Assembly: GCA_041674385.1 (NCBI GenBank)
Contig: JBAYVU010000003.1
Span: 62,001 to 126,000, forward strand
From: JACRAR01 sp041674385
Lineage (GTDB): Bacteria; Pseudomonadota; Gammaproteobacteria; Burkholderiales; Rhodocyclaceae
Length of the DNA stretch: 64,000 bases
Direction: 5' to 3'
Part shown: positions 51,992 to 60,413 of the stretch, in pieces
Numbering within the stretch: position 1 is the first letter of the stretch
How the letters are laid out: each line of letters begins with the position of its first letter
The notes under the pieces: generated by a model
What the model was told of the DNA's origin: nothing
The model's input: the letters and a program-made list of their open reading frames with translations, nothing else
The model's database searches: none
Translations under genes and position numbers: made by a program

Positions 51992-52758
51992 TTGGAGGTT
52001 TGCTTAATTTGCAATTCGAGGATTTTTGCGTGCTTGGTGAAACTGTTGCCACAGCCGATGAGGATATGCACCAGACCCGGCACGCCGTCGAGAAAGCCCA
52101 GCCGCACAAAGTAGAACTTGATGAAACGCAATAACGGCGAAAGCAGCAAGTGGCCGATATGCGCACGCCGTCCGGCCGCATAGGCCTGTTGTGCGGCCAG
52201 CGACGTATAGCGATTCTGCTTGTCGAGATAGCCGCTGAGCGTCTCGGCCGAATCGTGCAGCAAGTCGCCGGAAAGCGCCGCGACCTCGGTTTGGGCGATG
52301 ACTTTCTCGTGCACCGCGTCGGTCGACCAGCGGGCGCGGCGCCGATCGAAAAGCCTCAGGCTCCAGTCGGGGTAGCCCTCGCCGTGGCGCAAATAGCGGC
52401 CGAGAAAGCGGTTGCAGCGCGGGAAGCGATAGGCCAGATGGCCAGGCCGGTCCAGCGCCTGCAAGATGGATGCGCGCAGCGTCTCGCTGACGCGCTCGTC
52501 GGCGTCGACGGACAGCACCCAGTCATGGCTTGCCTGCTCGACGGCGAACTGCTTCTGCGGGCCATAGCCCAGCCAATCCTGATGCACTACCCGTGCGCCC
52601 TGGGCGAGCGCCAGGGCGACCGTGTCGTCGGTGCTGCCCGAATCCACCACCAGAATCTCATCGCAAAAGGCAAGCGCTTCCAGGCAACGCGTCAGCGTGG
52701 ATGCGGCATTATGGGCGATGATTACCGCCGATAGCGGAAGGCGTTGGGGGTGACTCAT
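51988..52758 (-). CDS. Family 2 glycosyltransferase, WaaE/KdtX type
   Basis: I place the start at the ATG at 52758 (MSHPQRLPLSAVIIAHNAAS), 256 residues. The longer frame upstream lies inside waaC on the other strand. The GT2 nucleotide-sugar site (VDSGSTDDTV) and DADERVS motif are present, and SLRLFDRRRARWS fits the WaaE/KdtX family that adds a hexose to the LPS core. The sequence is divergent from waaC, and an LPS role is supported by that neighbour. Confidence 0.82.
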   Translation of the reverse strand: MSHPQRLPLSAVIIAHNAASTLTRCLEALAFCDEILVVDSGSTDDTVALALAQGARVVHQDWLGYGPQKQFAVEQASHDWVLSVDADERVSETLRASILQALDRPGHLAYRFPRCNRFLGRYLRHGEGYPDWSLRLFDRRRARWSTDAVHEKVIAQTEVAALSGDLLHDSAETLSGYLDKQNRYTSLAAQQAYAAGRRAHIGHLLLSPLLRFIKFYFVRLGFLDGVPGLVHILIGCGNSFTKHAKILELQIKQTSK

Positions 52759-52815
52759 GCCGCAGTCCGACAACAGTCTATAATTTGTGGTTGCCATTCT
52801 AACGCGCTGACGGCG

Positions 52816-53781
52816 ATGCTCAAAATACTGCTGGTCAAGATGTCGTCCATGGGCGATCTGGTGCACAACTTGCCGGTGGTGACCGACATTCGCGCACATT
52901 ACCCGGATGCCGTTGTGGACTGGATCGCCGAAGAGGCCTATGTCACCATTCCATCCCTGCATCCGGCGGTGCGTCGGGTCATACCGATCGCCTGGCGCCG
53001 CTGGCGCCGACAGCTGGCACAGAGAAAAACCTGGACGGAAATGGCCGAGTTCCGCCGACAACTGCTGGCGACCGATTACGATTTTGTCCTGGATAGCCAG
53101 GGCCTGTTGAAAAGCGCCATCGTGGGCAGCATGGCGAAGGGAATTTTGGTCGGGGGAGACAGCCGCAGCATCAAGGAACCTCTCGCCAGCGTTTTTTATC
53201 GGCGCCGTTTGCCCATCGCATGGTCGTGGCATGTGGTGAAGCGCTGTCGCGCAGTGGCGGCCGGGGTACTCGACTACCCTGCCGACGCACCGCCGGAGTA
53301 TGGGATTTCCGCTCCCCGCCTGGTCGTCGACTGGCTGCCTGACAAGCCTTATTGCGTACTGATGCACGCCGCCAGCCGGCCGGAGAAATTGTGGCCCGAA
53401 TCCCACTGGGTCGAGCTGGGCCGGTATCTGGCGAAGCAAGGGTTGATCTGCGTGCTTCCCTGGGGCAGCCCGGAAGAACAGCAGCGCAGTCGGCGCCTGG
53501 CGCTGGCCATTCCCGGCGCCGTGGTCCCACCCCTGATGGACCTGGCGAGTGCCGCCGGCTTTCTTGCCGGCAGTGTCATGGTCGTCGGTCTCGACACGGG
53601 TTTCACCCATTTTTCCGCTGCCCTGGGACGCCCCACCATCGGGATTTATTGCGACTCCGACAGCCAGCAGGCCGCCGTCCATGGATCCGCTTATTGCGCC
53701 AGTTTCGGCAAGCGCGGCGCGCCACCGAACTATGCGACAGTGCACGCTGCCGTGGAAAGGGCTTTGCGATCCACGCCATGA
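52816..53781 (+). CDS. waaC: Lipopolysaccharide heptosyltransferase I
   Basis: I place the start at the ATG at 52816 (MLKILLVKMSSMGDLVHNLP), giving 321 residues; the frame is open upstream. MSSMGDLVHNLPVVTDI and MHAASRPEKLWPESHWVELG, with GLDTGFTHFSAALGRPTIGIY, are family 9 glycosyltransferase motifs of WaaC, which adds the first heptose to Kdo. waaA follows after 13 bases. Confidence 0.93.
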   Translation: MLKILLVKMSSMGDLVHNLPVVTDIRAHYPDAVVDWIAEEAYVTIPSLHPAVRRVIPIAWRRWRRQLAQRKTWTEMAEFRRQLLATDYDFVLDSQGLLKSAIVGSMAKGILVGGDSRSIKEPLASVFYRRRLPIAWSWHVVKRCRAVAAGVLDYPADAPPEYGISAPRLVVDWLPDKPYCVLMHAASRPEKLWPESHWVELGRYLAKQGLICVLPWGSPEEQQRSRRLALAIPGAVVPPLMDLASAAGFLAGSVMVVGLDTGFTHFSAALGRPTIGIYCDSDSQQAAVHGSAYCASFGKRGAPPNYATVHAAVERALRSTP

Positions 53782-53794
53782 GCGGCCGCCAACG

Positions 53795-55117
53795 ATGACA
53801 CTGTCACGCGCCTTGTATTCCTTGCTGATCTGCCTGGGCTTGCCGGCAATCGTCCTGCGCCTGCTGTGGCGCGCGTACAGGCAACCCGAATACCTCCGGC
53901 ACTGGCGGGAACGTTTCGGCTGCTACGCTACCCCCGCTTCCGCCGAGGGCGACAAGAGAAAACTCATCTGGATCCATGCCGTCTCGGTCGGCGAAACACG
54001 GGCGGCGCAGCCGCTGATCGCCGTCCTGCGACAACGCCATCCCGACTACAAAATATTGATGACCCATATGACCCCGACAGGCCGGCAGGCCGGCGTGGAA
54101 TTGTTCGGCGACAGCGTCGAGCGGGTTTATCTGCCCTACGACTATCCTTGGGCGGTAAGCCGTTTCCTGCGCCATTTCCGGCCCCGCCTGGGCTTGCTCA
54201 TGGAGACCGAACTGTGGCCGAACCTGATCGCCTCCTGCCGCAGACGGGAAATTCCTTTGCTTCTGGTCAATGCGCGCTTGTCGGCCAAGTCGGCGCGGCG
54301 CTATGCGCGCCTGCCGCAACTCACGCGCTGCGCGTTGCAGGACCTGACGGCGATTGCCGCGCAGGAAGAAACGGATGCCGGCCGCCTGCGCCAGTTGGGG
54401 GCGCACGAGGTGGCTGTGCTGGGAAACCTCAAGTTCGATATCGCGCCGCCCGCCGCACAGCTGGAGCAAGGCAAGGTCTTTCGTCGGCTTTTCGGCGCTC
54501 GCCCGGTGCTGCTCGCGGCGAGCACGCGCGAAGGCGAAGAGGCGCTGCTGCTCGACGCCTGGTGCGCCAGTCCCTGCAAGGACGCACTGCTGGTGATCGT
54601 GCCGCGCCATCCGCAGCGTTTCGAGGAAGTGGCCCAGCTCGTCGCCGCGCGTGGCCTGCATTTGCAGCGGCGTAGCGAGACGGCGGCGGTCGCGCCGGAA
54701 ACCCGGGTATGGCTGGGCGACAGCATGGGGGAAATGTTCGCCTATTATGCCGCCAGCGATGTGGCATTCATCGGCGGCAGCCTGCTCGATTACGGCAGCC
54801 AGAACCTCATCGAAGGCTGTGCCGTGGGCGTGCCGCTGCTGCTTGGGCCTTCGACTTACAACTTCTCCGCAGCGGCGCGCGCCGCGCTGGCCTGCGGTGC
54901 GGCCAGGGCCGTTGCGGATGCCGATGAACTGGTCGGTGCCGCCCTGGCGTTGCTGGCCGATGCCGAGGAGCGAGGCCGCATGGGAACTGCCGGACAGCGC
55001 TTTGCCGTGCGTCATCGTGGCGCAAGCGAGCGGACGTCGGCTTTGCTGGACCGCGTGTTGGAAAAAGAAACTTCGGCTAATGGGATGCCTTACCCTGAAT
55101 TGATGGGACTGGACTAA
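53795..55117 (+). CDS. waaA: Kdo transferase
   Basis: I place the start at the ATG at 53795 (MTLSRALYSLLICLGLPAIV), giving 440 residues; the upstream frame lies in waaC. An N-terminal membrane anchor, WIHAVSVGETRAAQPLI, ETELWPNLI and the C-terminal FIGGSLLDYGSQNLIEG mark the family that transfers Kdo from CMP-Kdo to lipid A precursor. It sits in the inner membrane facing the cytoplasm. Confidence 0.95.
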   Translation: MTLSRALYSLLICLGLPAIVLRLLWRAYRQPEYLRHWRERFGCYATPASAEGDKRKLIWIHAVSVGETRAAQPLIAVLRQRHPDYKILMTHMTPTGRQAGVELFGDSVERVYLPYDYPWAVSRFLRHFRPRLGLLMETELWPNLIASCRRREIPLLLVNARLSAKSARRYARLPQLTRCALQDLTAIAAQEETDAGRLRQLGAHEVAVLGNLKFDIAPPAAQLEQGKVFRRLFGARPVLLAASTREGEEALLLDAWCASPCKDALLVIVPRHPQRFEEVAQLVAARGLHLQRRSETAAVAPETRVWLGDSMGEMFAYYAASDVAFIGGSLLDYGSQNLIEGCAVGVPLLLGPSTYNFSAAARAALACGAARAVADADELVGAALALLADAEERGRMGTAGQRFAVRHRGASERTSALLDRVLEKETSANGMPYPELMGLD

Positions 55118-55120
55118 GCA

Positions 55121-56677
55121 ATGGCGATTATTGATTTCTTCGATCGGGGCTGCATCATCAACCCGGACGGCAACTACTTGATCTTTGGCGAGCAGCGCAC
55201 CACTTACCGGGAAGCGCAACGCTTCACTTATCGCGTCGCCAACGGCTTGCTGGCGCTGGGCTGCCGCAAGGAAACCAAGGCCGCGGTGTGGGCCGCCAAC
55301 GAACCGATCGGCTGGTTATGCACCCTGTCGATCTGGCGTGCAGGCATGGCCTGGGTGCCGATCAATCCACGCAACACGGCAGAGGAAAACGCCAATGTGA
55401 TCGACGCTTTCGACTGCGAAGTGTTGTTTTTCCAGTCCGCCATCGCGCCGCAAGTCGGCGCGATGCGTTCAAGATTGCCGAAGGTACGGCATTTCATATG
55501 CATAGACGGCGAAGCCGACGAATCCCTGGCGCTAACACCTTGGGCAGCCAGCCAGGCGGAAACCCCATGCGAGGTTCTTTCCGCCATGGAGGATGTCTGC
55601 GCCGTGATGGCCACCAGCGGCACCACGGGCAAGCCCAAGGGGGTGATGAACACCCACCGCACCATGCAGACCGTCGTCGCCAACTGGCTATCGACGCTGG
55701 CCTATCCCGCCGACCGACCGCCGGTCAACCTGGCGGCGGCGCCGCTTACCCATACCGCCGGGATATTTTCGCTGATGACCACGCTGCGCGGCGGCACGGT
55801 GGTGATACTGCCGCGGCCGGATCCGGACATGCTGCTCGACGCCATCGAACGGCATCGCGTCACCGAACTTTTCCTGCCGCCGACCGTGATCTACATGCTG
55901 CTCGATCTGCCCGGCATCGCCGCGCGCGATTTCTCATCGCTGCGCTACTTGATGTATGGCGCCGCGCCGATGTCGCTGGAAAAGCTGCGGCGGGCGTTGA
56001 AAACCTTTGGCCCGGTAATGCTCCAGGCCTTCGGCCAAACCGAGGCGCGCACCACCAGTTGCCTGCATCCCGAAGAGCATTTCGTCAATGGCGAGATCGC
56101 CCAGGATGAACGGCTCTCCTCCTGCGGCCGGCCTTTCCCGCTCACCCGCGTGTCGATCCGCGATGATGCCAACCGCATGCTGCCGCACGGACAGGTGGGC
56201 GAAATCTGCGTAATGGGCGACCTCGTCATGAAAGGCTACTACCAGGCGCCGGACAAGACCGCGGAAACCATCGTCGACGGCTGGCTGCATACCGGCGATA
56301 TGGGATACCTGGACCCGGAAGGTTTCCTGCACGTCACCGACCGCAAGAAGGACATGATCATCAGCGGCGGCTTCAATGTGTATTCCTCCGAAGTCGAAGG
56401 CGTGATCAATAGCCACCCGGCGGTGCAGGACTGCGCCGTGGTCGGCATACCGGACGAAAAATGGGGCGAAGCCGTCAAGGCGGTGGTCGAACTGAATCTC
56501 GGCATGCGCGTCAGCGAAGACGAAATCATCGCGCTGTGCAAGCAGAAACTCGGCAGCGTAAAGGCGCCGAAGTCGGTGGACTTCATCGTTGAACTGCCGC
56601 GCAGCTCGGTCGGCAAGGTATTGAAGCGCGAAGTGCGCGCCAAGTATTGGCTCGGCAAGACGCGGCAGGTCAATTGA
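55121..56677 (+). CDS. Acyl-CoA synthetase, AMP-forming
   Basis: The 518-residue enzyme starts three bases after the waaA stop. The motifs ATSGTTGKPKGVM, QAFGQTEARTTS, TGDMGYLDPEGFLHVTDRKKDM and the catalytic SSVGKVLKREVR are all present. It activates a fatty or aromatic carboxylate; the substrate cannot be told from sequence. It converges on tolC. Confidence 0.88.
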   Translation: MAIIDFFDRGCIINPDGNYLIFGEQRTTYREAQRFTYRVANGLLALGCRKETKAAVWAANEPIGWLCTLSIWRAGMAWVPINPRNTAEENANVIDAFDCEVLFFQSAIAPQVGAMRSRLPKVRHFICIDGEADESLALTPWAASQAETPCEVLSAMEDVCAVMATSGTTGKPKGVMNTHRTMQTVVANWLSTLAYPADRPPVNLAAAPLTHTAGIFSLMTTLRGGTVVILPRPDPDMLLDAIERHRVTELFLPPTVIYMLLDLPGIAARDFSSLRYLMYGAAPMSLEKLRRALKTFGPVMLQAFGQTEARTTSCLHPEEHFVNGEIAQDERLSSCGRPFPLTRVSIRDDANRMLPHGQVGEICVMGDLVMKGYYQAPDKTAETIVDGWLHTGDMGYLDPEGFLHVTDRKKDMIISGGFNVYSSEVEGVINSHPAVQDCAVVGIPDEKWGEAVKAVVELNLGMRVSEDEIIALCKQKLGSVKAPKSVDFIVELPRSSVGKVLKREVRAKYWLGKTRQVN

Positions 56678-56717
56678 ACATCGGCAAGCCCTGCAACAGC
56701 AAGGGAATGCCGACGGA

Positions 56718-58049
56718 CTATTCCAGCAAGCCGTTCACCGCGCCGACATCGTCCTCGTTCAAGCCGCCGGCGGCGGCTTTCAATTTCAACTGGGCGATCA
56801 AGGTATCGAGACGCGCCTTGGCCAGATCGCGACGGGTCGAGTAGAGCTGCTGTTGGGCGTTGAGCACGTCGATGTTGATACGCACCCCGACATCGTAGCC
56901 AAGCTTGTTGGAATCGAGCGCTGACTGGGATGAGACCACGGCCTGTTCCAGCGCCTTGACTTGCGACAGCCCCGAAGTCACGCCGAGGTAAGCCTGGCGT
57001 GCCGACAGGGTCGCGGCGCGGCGCGCGTTGTCGAAATCGGCGCTGGCCTTCTCGCGCAGGGCGGCCGCCTCGCGATCCCGGGAGGCAATCGCGCCGCCCG
57101 CAAAGATCGGGATCGCCAGTTGCAGCCCGATGGTGGTGGCGTCGGTGTCGCTGCCGGGCAGGGTGGTTCCCAGGAACATGGTGTCGGTCTGGGAGTTGCG
57201 CCCGCGCGACGCCACCAGATCCAGCGTCGGGTAATGTCCCGCGCGCTGTTTCTGGATTTCGCGTCCGGCGATTTCAAGCCCGGCGCGGCTGAGTTGTACA
57301 ACCAGGTTGTGGGTCTCGGCCGCAGTGACCCATTGGCTGATGTCGTCCGGTTGCGGGCGGGCAATCTGTGTGCCGTTCTTGAGCTTCTTGAGGGATTCCG
57401 CCTGCTTGCCGGTGATGGTGCGCAAATTCTCGCGCTTGACTTGCAAATCGTTGTTGGCGGCGATTTCCTGTGCCGTCGTGAGATCGAAGCGCGCCTGGGC
57501 TTCGTGGGTGTCGGTGATGGTGGTGGTACCCACCTCGAAGTTGCGTTTGGCCGATGCCAACTGTTCGGCAATGGCGGTCTTCTGCGCCTGTGCCGTGGCG
57601 AGAGTTTCCTCCGCCAGCAGCACATCGAAATACGCCTGGGCCAAACGTACGATCAGGTCCTGGCGCGCCAATGCGTACTGGGCTTCGGCCTGCGCCACGA
57701 CCAGCTCAGCCTGCTTGTAGTTTTCCCAGTTTTGCCAGCGAAACAAAGGTTGCGACAAGGATAACGCCCACCCGCTGCTGTTGTACTTGGCCCTGGTTTC
57801 GGCGGGAGGATTGGCGCGGGGTTGATAGTCAATGTCGTTCCTCACCGTGTTGGCCGTCAGGCTGACCATCGGCATCAGCCCTGCACGGCCTTGCGGCAGC
57901 TTCTCCCGGCCGGCTTCAAGCGCTGCGCGCGCTGCGCTGATCTGGGCATCATAGCCAACGGCATCGCGATAGGCACTCAGCAGATCGACGGCTTGCGCCG
58001 TACCTGCGGCGAAGAACGCGACCAATGGCAACAGCAAAAATTTTTTCAT
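56718..58049 (-). CDS. tolC: TolC-type outer-membrane efflux channel
   Basis: The 443-residue protein has a signal peptide (MKKFLLLPLVAFFAAGTAQA) and the two-repeat OEP fold (repeat one about residues 25-215, repeat two about 230-430), with the LLSAYRDAVGYDAQISAARAA start typical of TolC. It forms the exit duct for tripartite pumps and type I secretion. No inner-membrane pump is adjacent. It follows a rhodanese and a pcm-type gene on the same strand. Confidence 0.93.
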   Translation of the reverse strand: MKKFLLLPLVAFFAAGTAQAVDLLSAYRDAVGYDAQISAARAALEAGREKLPQGRAGLMPMVSLTANTVRNDIDYQPRANPPAETRAKYNSSGWALSLSQPLFRWQNWENYKQAELVVAQAEAQYALARQDLIVRLAQAYFDVLLAEETLATAQAQKTAIAEQLASAKRNFEVGTTTITDTHEAQARFDLTTAQEIAANNDLQVKRENLRTITGKQAESLKKLKNGTQIARPQPDDISQWVTAAETHNLVVQLSRAGLEIAGREIQKQRAGHYPTLDLVASRGRNSQTDTMFLGTTLPGSDTDATTIGLQLAIPIFAGGAIASRDREAAALREKASADFDNARRAATLSARQAYLGVTSGLSQVKALEQAVVSSQSALDSNKLGYDVGVRINIDVLNAQQQLYSTRRDLAKARLDTLIAQLKLKAAAGGLNEDDVGAVNGLLE

Positions 58050-58065
58050 GGCTGACTCCTGTCAC

Positions 58066-58398
58066 TCAGTATACCGGCATACCGGGATCGACCTGCTGAG
58101 CCCAGGCCGCCACTCCGCCTTGCAAATTCACTATCTCCGCAAATCCCTGGTGTTCCAAAAACAACGCTACCTGATAGCTGCGCACACCGTGGTGGCAGAT
58201 CACCACAGTTTCGAGGTCCCGGTTCAGTTCCAAATAACGCGCCGGCACGCTGCGCATCGGCATCGATTTCGTGTCTGGAATGCGGCACACCTCCAGCTCC
58301 CATGGCTCCCGTACATCGAGCAGCTGCGGCTTGACACGGATGCCGGCGACGCTGTCCTTGAGCCATTGGTCGAGTTGGAGCGCAGTGATCTGCCGCAT
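58066..58398 (-). CDS. Single-domain rhodanese-like sulfurtransferase
   Basis: The 110-residue protein has the active-site loop VVICHHGVRS with catalytic C68 and the LLDVREPWE motif. It should carry persulfide sulfur in the cytoplasm. It lies five bases downstream of the pcm-type gene and 16 before tolC, so the three form one unit. Confidence 0.92.
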   Translation of the reverse strand: MRQITALQLDQWLKDSVAGIRVKPQLLDVREPWELEVCRIPDTKSMPMRSVPARYLELNRDLETVVICHHGVRSYQVALFLEHQGFAEIVNLQGGVAAWAQQVDPGMPVY

Positions 58399-58403
58399 GC
58401 GCC

Positions 58404-59057
58404 TCAGAAGGTGAAACGGGCCGGCTGCGGCGCGTTGATCAGGGTCGGCGCCATGGTTTCGAACAGGCTGACGCTTTGGTAGGTTTCCTCCGCCGTCCGG
58501 GTAACCAGCTGTGCAGTCATGACAGGAGCATCACCGGTGATGACGAACATCCGCCCGCCAACCTTGAGCTGCGCCAGCAATTCCGGCGGCAATTGCGGCA
58601 GGCTGCCCGATACCATGATGACGTCGTAGGGAGCGTGGCTCTTCCAGCCCAATGCGGCATCGCCGGTCTCCAGCGTGACATTGTTGATCCCCAGGCGTTT
58701 GACGGTGGCAAGTGCGCTCTTGGTCAATTCCGGCACAATGTCGACGCTCCAGACGTGATCGGCATGAGCCGCCAGCAGCGCCGCCATGTAGCCCGAACCG
58801 GTGCCGATCTCCAGCGCCTTGTCGTTCTTCCTGACGCGCAGCGCCTGCAACGCGTGGGCTTCGATCTTCGGAGCGAGCATGCAGGCCGCATGACCCAGCG
58901 GGATTTCGATGTCGGCAAAAGCCAGCTGGCGATAAGCCAGCGGCACAAATTCCTCGCGCTTGACCACGAAAAGCAAATCCAGAACGTCCTGGTCGAGCAC
59001 ATCCCAAGGACGAATCTGCTGTTCGATCATGTTGAAACGGGCTTTTTCGAGATTCAT
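58404..59057 (-). CDS. pcm: Protein-L-isoaspartate O-methyltransferase family protein
   Basis: The ATG at 59057 has GGAG seven bases upstream, giving 217 residues. The SAM motif is ALEIGTGSGYMAALLA; the N-terminal RFNMIEQQIRPWDVLD and VPLAYRQLAFADIEIPLG match the Pcm family used beside tolC in relatives. Classic Pcm enzymes repair isoaspartyl residues. Members near tolC are often divergent, so repair activity is not certain. Confidence 0.82.
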   Translation of the reverse strand: MNLEKARFNMIEQQIRPWDVLDQDVLDLLFVVKREEFVPLAYRQLAFADIEIPLGHAACMLAPKIEAHALQALRVRKNDKALEIGTGSGYMAALLAAHADHVWSVDIVPELTKSALATVKRLGINNVTLETGDAALGWKSHAPYDVIMVSGSLPQLPPELLAQLKVGGRMFVITGDAPVMTAQLVTRTAEETYQSVSLFETMAPTLINAPQPARFTF

Positions 59058-59074
59058 CAAAGTTCTCCAAAGAA

Positions 59075-59094
59075 ATATTAGTATAAACTAATAT
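59075..59094. promoter_or_regulatory. Palindromic operator before the pcm-rhodanese-tolC unit
   Basis: ATATTAGT-ATAA-ACTAATAT is a perfect 8-base inverted repeat 18 bases upstream of the pcm start, overlapping where the -10 box should lie. This placement fits a repressor site. The regulator is not encoded next to it. Confidence 0.5.
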
Positions 59095-59251
59095 ACGTAG
59101 TACAAGTAAAAAGTATTCTAGCCTACTTGCACCGCCGCATCCTGTTTCACTCTGAACCAAGCGGCATATCGTGCCCGCAACGACGGCGATGGCTCGAACG
59201 TACGGTGCGGCGCAGGATTGAAGCGCAGGCCGCCGCCTTGATCGAGGTGGC

Positions 59252-60226
59252 TCAGGCGGGCAACGGCACCGGCATGGAAGGCACTTTGCCGCTCGCGCGA
59301 TAGGTTTCGCAACGGTCGATATATTCGCGAGTGCTTTTAGGCATCGGCGTGCGGGCGCGGGTGATGTAATAAATCAAGTCCCGGCCGTTGAGCAGCAGCT
59401 GGATGCCGACGGAAACATCGTGTTTGGCTCGGCCGCGCTTTCCCGCGGCCATGGCCGGAGATCGCGGCTTGAAATTGGCCAGCCGTTCGCCGGCGGCAAC
59501 CAGTTGCGCCCAAACATCAAAAATGTCCGGGTCGATACGCAGGGTTTCCGTTTTTATTTTCGCGGCGCCGGCGAAATCGCGAATGCTGGATTCGATGCCT
59601 TCGAATTGCGCTATGCGGCTGAAATTCGCCATCATGGCCTCGGCGATGCGGTCGATGTCGCGCAATGTCTGGCCGATCTTGATGTAACGACTTTCGTAAT
59701 AATCTTCGATCGGGACGGAGAAGGCGCGGAAAGGTTCGCCCCAAAGCTCGTCGATGCCTTCCTCGCCGCTGCGGTGCAAGGCGAAGCGGCCAAGCTCCAT
59801 GGCCTCAAGCAGACACCGCCCGCATTCACGCATCAGCGCGTTGTCGCTGCGGATTTCGATGCCATCGGCCTGCAATTCGACGAGCTTTTTGAAAATGTCC
59901 GTGGTTCGGTTGAACAGCGCGCCCGCGAGCATCGCTGCCTTGACCCGCCGCCGGCCTGGATCGGTTTCCGTCTCATAGCTCTGGCGGATTTCCGCCAATC
60001 GATTGCCGGGAATATTCAGCCCATGCTCGGTGTGATTGAACAGGCGCCGCGTCAATGCCTCGATCAGGTTCTTTTTCGCACCCAATACGTTGGCGGGGAT
60101 AGGGTAGGTCCTGATCCAGTAACCATCGTAGAGCACCCGTTGCTGGCCGGCAATGATCCGCCTTGTTCCTTCCGGCGGGGACTCGCCGACGTTCAGCGGG
60201 GGTTCAATGCGATGCTCACTGTTCAT
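59252..60226 (-). CDS. Uncharacterised cytoplasmic protein
   Basis: I do not recognise this 324-residue protein. It lacks a signal peptide or membrane segment and is rich in charged helical segments (RLFNHTEHGLNIPGNRLAEI, KKLVELQADGIEIRSDNALM). Codon use looks like that of the housekeeping genes, and the frame has a clean start, so it appears real. The segment GRDLIYYITRARTPMP near residue 285 is distinctive. The neighbours (pcm-tolC and carbonic anhydrase) do not suggest a role. Confidence 0.7.
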   Translation of the reverse strand: MNSEHRIEPPLNVGESPPEGTRRIIAGQQRVLYDGYWIRTYPIPANVLGAKKNLIEALTRRLFNHTEHGLNIPGNRLAEIRQSYETETDPGRRRVKAAMLAGALFNRTTDIFKKLVELQADGIEIRSDNALMRECGRCLLEAMELGRFALHRSGEEGIDELWGEPFRAFSVPIEDYYESRYIKIGQTLRDIDRIAEAMMANFSRIAQFEGIESSIRDFAGAAKIKTETLRIDPDIFDVWAQLVAAGERLANFKPRSPAMAAGKRGRAKHDVSVGIQLLLNGRDLIYYITRARTPMPKSTREYIDRCETYRASGKVPSMPVPLPA

Positions 60227-60413
60227 AAACCAGGCCGGTCAGACTCTCAGAAAATTCGGCGAGCGCAAGTATATCGGATAGATGCGCCGCTCGCCTATGC
60301 TTATGTCGCGTCCTCGTCCCCGAACTCGCGGGCGTCGAACGTCACCGGCAGAGGCGTACCGGCCGGCATGTCCGGCAGTTAGTCTTCGGAAAGTCAGGCG
60401 AAGAACTCAGCGC

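Noticed and set aside
52742..53745. Long upstream extension of the WaaE-type glycosyltransferase frame
   Set aside because: It lies antisense within waaC; the family start is at 52758.
60301..60369. 22-codon minus-strand ORF in the gap after the carbonic anhydrase gene
   Set aside because: No ribosome site and no family resemblance, so it is probably chance.
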